A DNA stretch of 64,000 nucleotides, from NCBI GenBank assembly GCA_023386315.1, contig JAEWJZ010000010.1, positions 124,001 to 188,000 of the forward strand. The letters run 5' to 3'. The stretch comes from Bacillota bacterium (GTDB taxonomy: Bacteria > Bacillota > Clostridia > Lachnospirales > Lachnospiraceae). Position numbers and translations under genes: made by a program. Numbering within the stretch: the first letter of the stretch is position 1; every line of letters starts with the position of its first letter. The notes under the pieces were generated by a model. It saw only the letters and a program-made list of their open reading frames with translations. It was not told where the DNA came from and ran no database searches. Shown here piece by piece: positions 35,689-44,736 of this stretch.

Positions 35689-35910
35689 TTGAAGAAAGTT
35701 CCGGTAAAAAAAACATGGTATCACTCTGTTTCTGACCACTATAAGTCTTTGAAGCTGCAGCACAAAAAGAAGATGTTCCGGTTAAAAGCCAAATTGTTTC
35801 TCACTGTTTTTCTTCCATTATTAATTCTGGTATTGGGGGCCGAAGTGCTCCGTACCTTCATTCGGATCAAGATACGGAACATTTTTTCCCGTCCCCTTCC
35901 GAAAGACTGA
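35689..35910 (+). CDS. Small single-pass membrane protein (73 aa)
   Basis: Start is TTG at 35689 with AAGGGGGAATTCG just upstream. The protein has a very basic N-terminus (KKVPVKKTWYHSVSDHYKSLKLQHKKKMF), one hydrophobic helix at about 34-55 (LFLTVFLPLLILVLGAEVL) and a basic tail, so it probably sits in the membrane with the N-terminus inside. I do not recognise the family. It ends 8 bp before a strong terminator and is likely the third gene of the malic enzyme-DUF4364 unit. Confidence 0.6.
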   Translation: MKKVPVKKTWYHSVSDHYKSLKLQHKKKMFRLKAKLFLTVFLPLLILVLGAEVLRTFIRIKIRNIFSRPLPKD

Positions 35911-35918
35911 TCACATGA

Positions 35919-35944
35919 GGCGGCTGTATTAAGCCGCCTTTTTT
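35919..35944 (+). terminator. Terminator after the malic enzyme operon
   Basis: GGCGGCT-GTATTA-AGCCGCC (35919-35938) followed by TTTTTT on the plus strand. The 2-hydroxyacid dehydrogenase gene on the other strand ends 4 bp beyond. Confidence 0.9.
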
Positions 35945-35947
35945 GTG

Positions 35948-36901
35948 TTATACAATATTTCTTTCCTCACCCCGCAGATAAGAGACGATGTTTTCGTACA
36001 CCTCATAAAGGCACCTTCTTCTGGCCTCAACCGTGGCCCATGCGATATGGGGAGTAATAATCAGTTTTGTACTGTCTTTCATCTGCAGAAGGGGATTATC
36101 CGGCAGCATGGGCTCTGCACTGATTACATCAAGCCCTGCTCCCCCGATCTCTCCGTTTTCCAGCGCTTTTAAAAGGGCTTCTTCCCTGATAATATTTCCC
36201 CTGCCCAGATTCAGCAGTACCGCAGATTTTTTCATCTTTTTCAAGGCAACTTCATCAATTAAATATTCTGTGGCAGAATTTAACGGAGCATGAATGGATA
36301 TGATATCTGACTCATGTAACAAGACATCAAAATCAACACGTTCCCAGCTGGAATTCGTATTATTACCGGAGGTAGAATAATAAACCACTCTGCAGCCGAA
36401 GGCTTCTGCCACCCGGGCCACCCCTCTTCCAATCTCTCCAAGACCGATAATTCCCCAGGTCTTTCCAAAAAGTTCATTGAATTTCATATCAAATCTGCTG
36501 AATATATCGCTGGCTGCGTATTCACCTGATTTCACAAAATGATCATAATACGAAAGCTTCTCATAGACATAAAACAGCAATGCAAAGGTGTGCTGAACGA
36601 CAGACCGGGTGGAATAGCCCTTCACATTGGTGACTGCTATCTTTCTTCTTCTGACATAATCAAAGTCAACGGTATTGGTCCCGGTAGCCGTCAGACAGAT
36701 CAGCTTAACATGCTCTGCATATTTTAGTGTTTCTTCATTCATGGGGATCTTATTTACCACAATGATATCCGCATCTCTGACCCGTTCCTGATTGTACTCC
36801 GGCTCCGATTTATTATATTTCACCACTTCTCCCAGATCATAAAACGGGGAATAATCCACATCATCTCCCAGAGTATCGGTTTCCATAAATACTAGTTTCA
36901 T
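35948..36901 (-). CDS. D-isomer-specific 2-hydroxyacid dehydrogenase
   Basis: This 317-residue NAD-dependent oxidoreductase has the split catalytic domain with a Rossmann core. The dinucleotide loop is GIIGLGEIGRGVA, and the catalytic residues are the arginine in LGRGNIIREEALL, the glutamate in DVISAEP and the histidine in TPHIAWAT. It resembles glycerate or hydroxypyruvate reductases, and the substrate is not certain. No PLP or serine-pathway gene is adjacent. It is a single gene behind a terminator. Confidence 0.88.
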   Translation of the reverse strand: MKLVFMETDTLGDDVDYSPFYDLGEVVKYNKSEPEYNQERVRDADIIVVNKIPMNEETLKYAEHVKLICLTATGTNTVDFDYVRRRKIAVTNVKGYSTRSVVQHTFALLFYVYEKLSYYDHFVKSGEYAASDIFSRFDMKFNELFGKTWGIIGLGEIGRGVARVAEAFGCRVVYYSTSGNNTNSSWERVDFDVLLHESDIISIHAPLNSATEYLIDEVALKKMKKSAVLLNLGRGNIIREEALLKALENGEIGGAGLDVISAEPMLPDNPLLQMKDSTKLIITPHIAWATVEARRRCLYEVYENIVSYLRGEERNIV

Positions 36902-36949
36902 AAGAACCTCCTTTCAGTCAATTCTTCTTTTTTTATCTACCAGTATATC

Positions 36950-37000
36950 AAAAAGGAGCCTGCTCCACAACTGATCTTTCAGTCATTTTGCAACAGCTCC
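36950..37000 (-). terminator. Terminator after the amino acid ABC operon
   Basis: On the minus strand GGAGC (36996-37000) pairs with GCTCC (36955-36959), with a nested ACTGA-AAGA-TCAGT stem, followed by TTTTTGAT. It lies just past the ATPase gene stop. Confidence 0.6.
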
Positions 37001-37006
37001 TGGCTT

Positions 37007-37750
37007 CTACCCCTGCATAAACCGGGTTAAGAATTCCTTTGTTGAGTTTTTCCGGGGATTTCCGAATATATCGGCCGGTGCTCCCTCTTCTTCAATCACG
37101 CCTCCTGCCATATAAACCACATGGTTGGACACATCTCTTGCAAAAGCCATCTCATGTGTTACGATGATCATGGTAAGACCTTCCTTTGCAAGTGTTCTCA
37201 TAACTGCAAGAACCTCTCCAACCATCTGGGGATCCAGAGCGGAAGTCGGTTCATCAAACAGCAGAACCTCCGGTTCCATGGCAAGTGCTCTGGCAATTGC
37301 CACTCTCTGCTTCTGTCCGCCTGAGAGCTGCCTTGGTTTGGCGTTGATATAAGGAGCCATTCCAACCTTCTCCAAAAACATCATCGCCGTCTTTTTCGCT
37401 TCTTCCTTATCTTTCTTTAAAACCTTCACCTGGCCTACCATACAGTTATCCAGTACGGTCATATTGTTGAAGAGATTAAAGTTCTGAAACACCATACCGA
37501 CTTTTGTCCGGTATTCAGGCACGTTCATCTTTCTGTCAGTAATATCCACATCATGATATAAAATCTCACCGGTAGTTGGAGTTTCCAAAAGATTGATACA
37601 GCGTAAAAGAGTGGACTTTCCGGAGCCGGATGCTCCGATAATGCAGGTCACATCTCCTGCATTTACATTGAAATCAATATCCCTTAAAACCACATTGGTT
37701 CCGAATGTCTTACTTAAATGACGAATTTTTAATACATTGCTGTCAGCCAT
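37007..37750 (-). CDS. Polar amino acid ABC transporter ATP-binding protein
   Basis: This 247-residue GlnQ/HisP-type ATPase energises import of a polar amino acid. Walker A is GASGSGKST, the signature is [15 protein letters not shown], Walker B is [12 protein letters not shown], and the switch is VTHEM. It is the last gene of the binding protein-permease-ATPase operon and starts directly after the permease stop. Confidence 0.93.
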   Translation of the reverse strand: MADSNVLKIRHLSKTFGTNVVLRDIDFNVNAGDVTCIIGASGSGKSTLLRCINLLETPTTGEILYHDVDITDRKMNVPEYRTKVGMVFQNFNLFNNMTVLDNCMVGQVKVLKKDKEEAKKTAMMFLEKVGMAPYINAKPRQLSGGQKQRVAIARALAMEPEVLLFDEPTSALDPQMVGEVLAVMRTLAKEGLTMIIVTHEMAFARDVSNHVVYMAGGVIEEEGAPADIFGNPRKNSTKEFLTRFMQG

Positions 37751-38551
37751 TTATTTACCCTCCTTCTCTTTCGGATCCGGAAATTTCACCATTCCGCTGG
37801 TATAAGCTAACGTATCTGTAGTCGCCAGATCATAGCTGTCCGGTCCATCCATCTTTTTCTCCCAGTGGCGGAGAATTCTGGAACAGGTAAAGGTCAGGAC
37901 AAAGTAAATTACCATGGTAATGGTAAATGCTTCGAAATAGGTATAGTAAGCTCCTGCCACACCCTTAGTCGCGTAAAACAGCTCCACGACCCCGATGACA
38001 GAAAGCACGCAGGTATCCTTAATATTGATGATTAAGTTATTGCCGATCTGGGGCATGATGTTGCGCAGCGCCTGGGGCATGATAACATTTAACATCGTCT
38101 GGTAATGGGTCATGCCAATGGCTTTTGCTCCTTCTGTCTGACCCGGATCAATGGAAAGAATTCCGCCTCTGACAGTCTCTGCCATATAGGCTCCGGTATT
38201 GATGGAGACAATAAAATAGGAGGCAAATACAATGGACATATTAATTCCAAAAAGCGCGGAAGATCCATAAAAGATAAACATGGCCTGAACCATCATAGGA
38301 GTTCCGCGGAATACCTCCACATAGACATTTAAAATAAATTTGATTCCTTTAATCAGTACCTTTTTTAACAGATTATCCTGCTTTGATTCCGGGGTTGTCT
38401 GAATAATTCCCACAGCAAAGCCAATCACACAGCCGATCAGCGTACCTAAAACGGCGATCGCCATTGTTTTGCCAGCCCCTGCTAAAAAGGACGGACCATA
38501 ATTTTGCAGTATAAATACGATTCTTCCAAAAAAATCTGACGGCAAAGACAT
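37751..38551 (-). CDS. Polar amino acid ABC transporter permease
   Basis: This 266-residue HisM-type permease has about five transmembrane helices and the family segments EVFRGTPMMVQAMFIFYG and the EAA-like loop EGAKAIGMTHYQTMLNVIMPQALRNIMPQIGN. A single permease gene suggests a homodimeric channel. The C-terminal tail (about 235-266) is longer and more hydrophilic than usual. Confidence 0.92.
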   Translation of the reverse strand: MSLPSDFFGRIVFILQNYGPSFLAGAGKTMAIAVLGTLIGCVIGFAVGIIQTTPESKQDNLLKKVLIKGIKFILNVYVEVFRGTPMMVQAMFIFYGSSALFGINMSIVFASYFIVSINTGAYMAETVRGGILSIDPGQTEGAKAIGMTHYQTMLNVIMPQALRNIMPQIGNNLIINIKDTCVLSVIGVVELFYATKGVAGAYYTYFEAFTITMVIYFVLTFTCSRILRHWEKKMDGPDSYDLATTDTLAYTSGMVKFPDPKEKEGK

Positions 38552-38595
38552 ATACTACCTTCTCCCTTTCACAGCTTCGTTAAAACAGAACAAGG

Positions 38596-38623
38596 GGCAC
38601 GGAAAAAACTCTTATCCCGTGCC
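38596..38623 (-). other. Intercistronic hairpin between binding protein and permease genes
   Basis: GGCACGG (minus strand) pairs with CCGTGCC around a 14-base loop containing TTTTTT. A stem after the binding-protein gene commonly stabilises its mRNA or attenuates downstream genes. Confidence 0.55.
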
Positions 38624-38651
38624 TTCAAGCCCTGATTCTTTTTATCCTTTA

Positions 38652-39530
38652 TTACTTTGAAAGCGGCTGAACACTGATCGCCTCTTCCATCATCTTATTA
38701 AAATCATCCTTGGTCATCTTTTTCAGCACTCCGTTGATGGCATCCTTTAACTCAGCATTGCCTTTTTTAACAGAAACACCGATGTTAATGTCTTCATCAG
38801 AGACCTTGAACTCCCCGTCTGTACCGGTGAAATCAAGGAGCTTAAAATCAGGATATGCAATAAGAGCAGCCTGACCGGTTGGCTTATCTGTTACTACCAC
38901 GTCACATCTTCCGGAATTTAAAGAAACAAGCATGGCCGGAGCGGATTCCTGTGCTGGCTGAATGTCTGCTTCCGGAATCTGGGGAAGACAGTTATCATAC
39001 CAGATGGTGTTTAACTGGGAGGTAGCAACTGCGCCCTTTAAGTCAGCAACACTTTTTGCGTTCTCATACTTGCCGCCGGCTTTTACCAAAGCCACGATGG
39101 TTGCAAAATAGTATGGATCTGTAAAATCAACGGACTGCATACGTTCTGCAGTGATGGATTGTCCTGCGATGACACAGTCAACCTTACCGGACTGAACAGC
39201 AGGTACTAAAGAATCCCAGTCCAGCTTCACAATTTCCAGACTATAGCCAAGCTCGTCCGCAATCTTCTTCGCCATCATTACATCATAACCGTATGCATAA
39301 TCAGAGCTTCCGGAAATCTTCACCGCTCCGTTGGCATCGGTTGGCTGAGTCCAGTTGTAAGGAGCATAGCTGCACTCCATGGCAACTTTTAATACTTTTT
39401 TATCTCCTGCTTCATTTCCTGCACCTGAAGTGCCTGCTGTGGAGTTTCCGCCTGAACAGGCAGTTAATGCCGCCGCTGCCAGAGCTGCCGCCATGAGAGT
39501 TGATACAATTTTCTTCATAGTTTTTTTCAT
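38652..39530 (-). CDS. Polar amino acid ABC transporter substrate-binding lipoprotein
   Basis: This 292-residue SBP_bac_3 protein has a signal peptide with lipobox LTAC (Cys25), then the two-lobed fold with YGYDVMMAKKIADELGY, AGQSITAERMQSVDFTDPYY and the SVADLKGAVA hinge region. Ligand is probably a polar or basic amino acid; I cannot be more specific. It is the first gene of the operon, behind a near-consensus promoter that lies inside the 3' end of engB and carries a long inverted repeat. Confidence 0.92.
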   Translation of the reverse strand: MKKTMKKIVSTLMAAALAAAALTACSGGNSTAGTSGAGNEAGDKKVLKVAMECSYAPYNWTQPTDANGAVKISGSSDYAYGYDVMMAKKIADELGYSLEIVKLDWDSLVPAVQSGKVDCVIAGQSITAERMQSVDFTDPYYFATIVALVKAGGKYENAKSVADLKGAVATSQLNTIWYDNCLPQIPEADIQPAQESAPAMLVSLNSGRCDVVVTDKPTGQAALIAYPDFKLLDFTGTDGEFKVSDEDINIGVSVKKGNAELKDAINGVLKKMTKDDFNKMMEEAISVQPLSK

Positions 39531-39555
39531 AACTGTTTTCTCCTCTTTCTTCCTT

Positions 39556-39611
39556 AATGAACTCTATGTAATAAATAGGTTCATTATAAAAAGATTTTTA
39601 CTCCTTGTCAA
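39556..39611 (-). promoter_or_regulatory. Amino acid ABC operon promoter with 30-bp inverted repeat
   Basis: Fully consensus TTGACA (39606-39611) and TATAAT (39583-39588) with a 17-bp spacer on the minus strand. AATGAAC (39556-39562) and GTTCATT (39579-39585) form an inverted repeat with extra CTAT/ATAG pairing inside, overlapping the -10 and the start site. It is a likely repressor operator; the regulator is unknown. Confidence 0.75.
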
Positions 39612-40197
39612 GACTATTTACAGAATCCTCAATCAAGTCCCAGATTTCTTCTCTGCCCTGTTTGGTCTCTGCAGAAAATGGAATCACTGTTACTTCAGAT
39701 CCGATTCCCAGACCGGTACGCACCACCTTTAACGCTTTTGCCACCTGGCTCCTCTTCAGCTTATCCAGCTTCGTAGCAATAATAACCGGCTGATACCCAT
39801 TGTTAACGATCCAGTCATACATGGTTTTGTCATTGTCTGAAGGCTCGTGACGGATATCGATCAGTAAAAATACACATTTTAACATAGGGGATTTATGAAG
39901 ATAATTTTCAATCATCTTTCCCCATTTTGCTTTTACTTCCACGGCTACCTTTGCATAACCGTAGCCGGGAAGATCCACATAATAGAATGATTCATTAATG
40001 CTATAGAAATTAATGGTCTGTGTTTTACCTGGTTGAGATGAGGTCCTTGCAAAGGACTTCCGGTTCATAAGGGCATTGATGAGAGAGGATTTCCCAACAT
40101 TGGACTTACCGGCAAAAGCAAATTCCGGTTTTGTATTCTCCGGAAGCTTGCTGGTAATGCCGCATACAGTCTCCAGTTCCACGGTTTTAATAATCAT
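39598..40197 (-). CDS. engB: Ribosome biogenesis GTPase EngB (YsxC/YihA)
   Basis: EngB is an essential GTPase for 50S subunit assembly. The 199 residues carry G1 GKSNVGKSSLINALM, the G2 threonine in SSQPGKTQTINFY, G3 DLPGYGYA, G4 TKLDKLKR and G5 FSAET. It follows lon by 12 bp, an order common in Firmicutes. Its last codons contain the -35 of the downstream transporter promoter. Confidence 0.96.
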   Translation of the reverse strand: MIIKTVELETVCGITSKLPENTKPEFAFAGKSNVGKSSLINALMNRKSFARTSSQPGKTQTINFYSINESFYYVDLPGYGYAKVAVEVKAKWGKMIENYLHKSPMLKCVFLLIDIRHEPSDNDKTMYDWIVNNGYQPVIIATKLDKLKRSQVAKALKVVRTGLGIGSEVTVIPFSAETKQGREEIWDLIEDSVNSLDKE

Positions 40198-40209
40198 ATG
40201 ATTTCCTTT

Positions 40210-42528
40210 CTATTCCTGAACGAAAGCCTCTTTTAATACTTCCGGCATTTCCTTTACAAACACAATTGTAAGGCCTTCTGTTATCTCTTCCGATAATTCT
40301 GCGATATCCGGACGGTTTTTATCCGGAACCAGAACCGTTTTTACACGGGCCATGCGTGCTGCAAGTATTTTCTCCTTTAAGCCTCCGATGGGAAGAACCC
40401 GGCCTCTTAAGGTTATTTCCCCTGTCATGGCGACTGTTGCACATACCTTCTGGTTTGTAGCGGCAGAAAGCATGGCAGTTGCCATGGTAATTCCTGCAGA
40501 CGGGCCATCCTTAGGAACTGCTCCCTCGGGTATATGAAGATGAATATCATGCTTCTCAAAATAGTCGTCCGGCACTTTATATTCCGGTCCAACCGATCTG
40601 ACATAGCTTAAAGCAGTCTGTGCAGACTCCTTCATGACATCTCCCATCTGCCCTGTCATCTGAAGAGTGCCCTTACCAGGCATCACATTTACTTCAATCT
40701 GCAGGGTATCTCCCCCTACACTGGTCCATGCAAGGCCTCTTACAATTCCCACCTGGTCTTCTTCATTGACATTGTTATAGGATACTTTTTCTTTCCCTAA
40801 GTATTTCTCCAGTTCACTTTCTGTTATTTCAATCATCCGGTTTTTATCTTCCAGAAATTCTCTTGCTGCTTTTCTGAACACAGCACCGATCCGCCGCTCT
40901 AAATTTCTCACTCCGGCTTCTCTCGTGTAGTTGTGAATGATCTTCTCCAGGGCCTGATCCGTTATGGTAACCGGTTTTCCCATGAGACCGTTTCTTTCCT
41001 GCTGCTTTTTCACCAGATAGTTTTTGGCAATATGGAATTTTTCATTCTCTGTATAGCTGTTTATTTCAATTACTTCCATACGGTCGAGAAGAGGACCTGG
41101 AATCGTTGTTATGGTATTGGCTGTTGCAATAAAAAGTACATTGGATAAATCAATGGGAAGTTCAATATAATGATCTCTGAATTTCACATTCTGCTCACTG
41201 TCAAGCACCTCCAAAAGTGCGGAAGAAGTATCACCTCTGTAGTCACTGCTGACTTTGTCGATCTCATCAAGAAGCATCAGGGGATTGCTGACTCCTGCCT
41301 GTTTGACAGCCTCTGCAATCCTGCCCGGCATGGCACCCACATACGTTTTTCTGTGCCCCCGGATCTCCGCTTCATCCCGAATTCCACCCAGACTGATTCT
41401 TACATATTCTTTATTCAGCGCTTTCGCCACTGATCTTGCAATTGAAGTTTTTCCCGTTCCGGGAGGTCCAACCAGACATATAATAGGACTGGTTGCCTTT
41501 TTTGTCAGAATGCGGACTGCAAGGTATTCCAGAATCCGTTCCTTGACCTTTTCCAGACCATAATGCTCTTCGTCAAGCACCTGCTGTGCGTGAACGATGC
41601 TGTTATTGTCTTTTGACATCTTCTTCCACGGGAAATCAAGGACGGTATCCAGATACATCCGAACTACATTGGCTTCCTGACTTCCTCCTGGCATGGATTT
41701 AAAACGGTCAATCTCTTTTTGGATCTTTTCCTTAATCTCTTTATCTGCTTTTAATGCTTTTAAACGTTTTGCATATTCATCGCTGTCAGTGAGCGGATTA
41801 TCCTCGCCCAGCTCTTCCCGGATTACTTTCATCTGCTCTCTTAAAATGTAGTCCTTCTGATTTTTATCAATCCGTTCCTTTACATGGGACTGCAATTCCT
41901 TTTTTACCTTAGTCACTTCAATTTCAGTAATCAGGTGTTTCATAACAAGAGCATACCGTTCTTCCAGCAGCACGCTTTCAAGCACCTGCTGACGGAGACG
42001 GTAATCCCATGACAGCTGAACTGCCACCTGGTCTAAGAGTTCTCCTAAATCCAGTATAACCAGCAGTCCCGGCACCACTTCCTTGGCAATCCTCTGGTTT
42101 TCCCTGCCATAGGCTTCCAGCTTTTCTTTCACGATCTCAGCCATCGCCTGTATGGTAACCGGATCCAGTATATCATCCGGCACCTGCAATTCCTCGATTT
42201 CTCCCACAAGAAGCGGTCCTTCACTATCAAGAGCCAGCAGCTCTGTCCGTTCCAGTCCTTCTACCATGACACGTATTACGTTGTTGGGAAGCTTCACCAG
42301 CTGTTTGATTAAAGCTACCGTTCCTACCTGATATAAGTCATCCATTCCGGGGTCGGATTCTTCGGGATTTCTCTGGGTTACCAGACATACCTTCTGATCT
42401 CCTACCATCGCTTTTTCAACCGCTGCGATGGATTTCTCCCGGCTGATATCAAAGTGCAGCATCATTTTGGGTAGAACAGTCATACCCCTTAAGGCAATAA
42501 CCGGCATTGTAATTGTCTTATCTACCAT
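40210..42528 (-). CDS. lon: ATP-dependent protease Lon (LonA)
   Basis: Lon degrades damaged and regulatory proteins in the cytosol. The 772-residue protein has the LonA N-terminal substrate domain (about 1-200), the AAA+ module with GPPGTGKTSIARSVAKAL and sensor residues, and the C-terminal protease with the Ser-Lys dyad (PKDGPSAGIT near 676; GLKEKILAA near 718). Start at ATG 42528 follows GGAGAGAACCAA; the frame upstream has no ribosome-binding site. It lies between clpX and engB. Confidence 0.97.
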   Translation of the reverse strand: MVDKTITMPVIALRGMTVLPKMMLHFDISREKSIAAVEKAMVGDQKVCLVTQRNPEESDPGMDDLYQVGTVALIKQLVKLPNNVIRVMVEGLERTELLALDSEGPLLVGEIEELQVPDDILDPVTIQAMAEIVKEKLEAYGRENQRIAKEVVPGLLVILDLGELLDQVAVQLSWDYRLRQQVLESVLLEERYALVMKHLITEIEVTKVKKELQSHVKERIDKNQKDYILREQMKVIREELGEDNPLTDSDEYAKRLKALKADKEIKEKIQKEIDRFKSMPGGSQEANVVRMYLDTVLDFPWKKMSKDNNSIVHAQQVLDEEHYGLEKVKERILEYLAVRILTKKATSPIICLVGPPGTGKTSIARSVAKALNKEYVRISLGGIRDEAEIRGHRKTYVGAMPGRIAEAVKQAGVSNPLMLLDEIDKVSSDYRGDTSSALLEVLDSEQNVKFRDHYIELPIDLSNVLFIATANTITTIPGPLLDRMEVIEINSYTENEKFHIAKNYLVKKQQERNGLMGKPVTITDQALEKIIHNYTREAGVRNLERRIGAVFRKAAREFLEDKNRMIEITESELEKYLGKEKVSYNNVNEEDQVGIVRGLAWTSVGGDTLQIEVNVMPGKGTLQMTGQMGDVMKESAQTALSYVRSVGPEYKVPDDYFEKHDIHLHIPEGAVPKDGPSAGITMATAMLSAATNQKVCATVAMTGEITLRGRVLPIGGLKEKILAARMARVKTVLVPDKNRPDIAELSEEITEGLTIVFVKEMPEVLKEAFVQE

Positions 42529-42606
42529 TTGGTTCTCTCCTTTGCATTCAAAAAGGTGTTCCAGCAGATTGATTCGCTGTAACACCTTCCCGACTCATGC
42601 AGGGAT

Positions 42607-43908
42607 CTATGCGATCTCGCCTGTCTTATCTTTTCTCAATTTCTGAGCCAGTGATTTTCTGGGCACTGCCGTATCCCGATAAACCAGCTCCGGCTCTCCG
42701 TTTTTATCCACAACCTCTTTGGTGATTCTGCAGATTCCGATGCTGCTGTCTGATGGAATCTCATACATCAAATCCATCATAACGCTTTCCATAATGGAGC
42801 GTAAACCTCTGGCACCGGTTTTTCTTTCAACAGCCAGTTCCGCAATACGTTCCACTGCTTCACTGGTCAGTTCCAGTTTTACGTCGTCCAGCTCAAACAA
42901 TTTCTGGTATTGCTTAATCAGCGCATTCTTCGGTTCTGATAAAATCTTAACCAGAGCTTCCCGATCTAAAAGTTCCAGCGATACGGTGATTGGAACACGT
43001 CCGATAAATTCAGGGATCAGCCCGAATTTAACCAGATCCTGGGGCAGGGTCTTCTTTAAGAGATCATCAATATCCGTTTTGTTCTTATCTACAATTTCCG
43101 CGTTAAATCCAATGGATCCTGCGCTTAAACGGCGTTCAATGATTTTCTCCAGACCATCAAAAGCTCCGCCGCAGATAAACAGAATATTGGTGGTATTGAT
43201 CTGTAAAAGCTCCTGGTGGGGATGCTTTCTTCCTCCCTGAGGCGGAACACTTGCAACCGTGCCCTCCAGAATCTTTAACAGAGCCTGCTGAACGCCTTCA
43301 CCCGATACATCTCTGGTGATTGACACATTCTCTGATTTCTTGGTGATCTTATCAATCTCATCGATATAAATGATTCCGAATTCTGCTCTGCTGATATCAT
43401 ATTCTGCTGCCTGGATCAATTTTAAAAGGATGTTTTCTACGTCTTCACCAACATAACCGGCTTCTGTAAGGGCGGTGGCATCTGCAATGGCAAAGGGCAC
43501 ATTAAGAACCTTAGCCAGAGTCTGCGCAAGATAAGTTTTACCGGAACCGGTAGGCCCCAACATCAGAATATTGCTCTTCTGTATGTCCACATCCAGTTTT
43601 TTACCGGATGTGATTCTCTTATAATGGTTATATACTGCTACGGACAACACCTTTTTTGCTTCGTCCTGACCGATAACGTACTCATCTAAAAATGCCTTCA
43701 TCTCTTTGGGCTTCATCAGATTAATGTTACTGAAATCAGGCGCCTCATCATCATGACCGTCGAATTCTTCCTCTAATATCTCCGCGCATAAATCAATGCA
43801 CTCATCACAGATGTAGACATTATTGGAACCGGCTATCAGTTTCTTTACCTGATCCTGGGTTTTCCCGCAAAAAGAGCATCGGATCTTGTCGTCTGTTCTG
43901 ACCGGCAT
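42607..43908 (-). CDS. clpX: ATP-dependent Clp protease ATP-binding subunit ClpX
   Basis: ClpX unfolds substrates and feeds them to ClpP. It has the N-terminal C4 zinc domain (CSFCGK ... CDEC), Walker [17 protein letters not shown], Walker [10 protein letters not shown] and the IGF loop (SIGFNAE) that docks on ClpP. The ATG at 43908 follows GAGG at 7 bp. About 433 residues is normal. It is separated from clpP by tandem 52-bp repeats (43927-44063). Confidence 0.97.
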   Translation of the reverse strand: MPVRTDDKIRCSFCGKTQDQVKKLIAGSNNVYICDECIDLCAEILEEEFDGHDDEAPDFSNINLMKPKEMKAFLDEYVIGQDEAKKVLSVAVYNHYKRITSGKKLDVDIQKSNILMLGPTGSGKTYLAQTLAKVLNVPFAIADATALTEAGYVGEDVENILLKLIQAAEYDISRAEFGIIYIDEIDKITKKSENVSITRDVSGEGVQQALLKILEGTVASVPPQGGRKHPHQELLQINTTNILFICGGAFDGLEKIIERRLSAGSIGFNAEIVDKNKTDIDDLLKKTLPQDLVKFGLIPEFIGRVPITVSLELLDREALVKILSEPKNALIKQYQKLFELDDVKLELTSEAVERIAELAVERKTGARGLRSIMESVMMDLMYEIPSDSSIGICRITKEVVDKNGEPELVYRDTAVPRKSLAQKLRKDKTGEIA

Positions 43909-43926
43909 ATACACACCTCATACTTT

Positions 43927-44063
43927 CCTTGTTAATGGCTCACGTTTTTTGAGCATAAAGGGATACCCGAAGGGTGCTCCTTGTTGATAGCTCATGCTTT
44001 TTGAGCATAAAGGGATACCCGAAGGGTGCTCCTTGTTAATGGCTCATGCTTTTTGAGCATAAA
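43927..44063. repeat. 52-bp tandem repeat (2.6 copies) between clpP and clpX
   Basis: Copies start at 43927, 43979 and 44031, each beginning CCTTGTTRATRGCTCA. Each full copy holds a stem GCTCA/TGAGC around a T-rich loop, the linker ATAAAGGGATACCC and a second small stem, ACCC-TTC-GGGT as read on the minus strand. The third copy is cut off 33 bases in by the clpP stop. The same linker and architecture, with different stems, recurs between mglB and mglA (55430-55521). Confidence 0.9.
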
Positions 44064-44651
44064 TCAGCGGTCGTGACTGTAAAGAATATTATCAATCAGC
44101 CCGTAAGCCTTTGCTTCATCAGCAGTCATGTAATTATCCCGTTCTGTATCACGTTCAATTACTTCATAAGGCTGACCAGTGTTTGCCGCCATAATTTCAT
44201 TCAGGCGTTTCTTTATCTTCAGAATATTCTCTGCAACGATGCGAATTTCAGTAGCCTGACCTTTCGCTCCGCCTGAGGGCTGGTGAATCATAACTTCCGC
44301 ATTGGGAAGTGCAAAACGCTTGCCCTTTGCACCGCCTGCCAAAAGAAATGCCCCCATACTTGCAGCCATACCCATGCAGACAGTAGAAACATCGCATTTG
44401 ATATAGTTCATGGTATCATAGATCGCCATTCCGGCAGTCACAGATCCGCCCGGGCTGTTAATATAAAGATTGATATCTTTCGTGGGATCCTCTGCCTCTA
44501 AAAATAACAGCTGTGCCACAATAAGGCTTGCTGAAACATCAGACACTTCTTCACCAAGAAAAATAATTCTCTCTTTTAAAAGTCTGGAATAAATATCGTA
44601 AGAGCGTTCCCCCTTACTGGTTGATTCAATGACATAAGGTACTAAACTCAT
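44064..44651 (-). CDS. clpP: ATP-dependent Clp protease proteolytic subunit ClpP
   Basis: ClpP is the serine peptidase core that pairs with ClpX. The 195 residues start [20 protein letters not shown] and show the catalytic serine in [11 protein letters not shown], histidine in [16 protein letters not shown] and the C-terminal aspartate in [10 protein letters not shown]. The ATG at 44651 follows AGGAGGAAGAAAG; a frame extending 11 codons upstream overlaps that site. It lies between tig and clpX. Confidence 0.97.
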   Translation of the reverse strand: MSLVPYVIESTSKGERSYDIYSRLLKERIIFLGEEVSDVSASLIVAQLLFLEAEDPTKDINLYINSPGGSVTAGMAIYDTMNYIKCDVSTVCMGMAASMGAFLLAGGAKGKRFALPNAEVMIHQPSGGAKGQATEIRIVAENILKIKKRLNEIMAANTGQPYEVIERDTERDNYMTADEAKAYGLIDNILYSHDR

Positions 44652-44736
44652 CTTTCTTCCTCCTGTCTGTTCTTGCTCACTCAAAACCGAATAGACTCCG
44701 GACAGGATGTCTGGAATCTACCGGGAATAAAACTTC

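Noticed and set aside
42719..43240. Plus-strand ORF of 173 codons
   Set aside because: It lies antisense inside clpX and is Ser-rich without motifs, as expected of a complementary frame.
43927..44063. CRISPR array
   Set aside because: The repeats are contiguous, 52 bp, with no unique spacers and no cas genes nearby.
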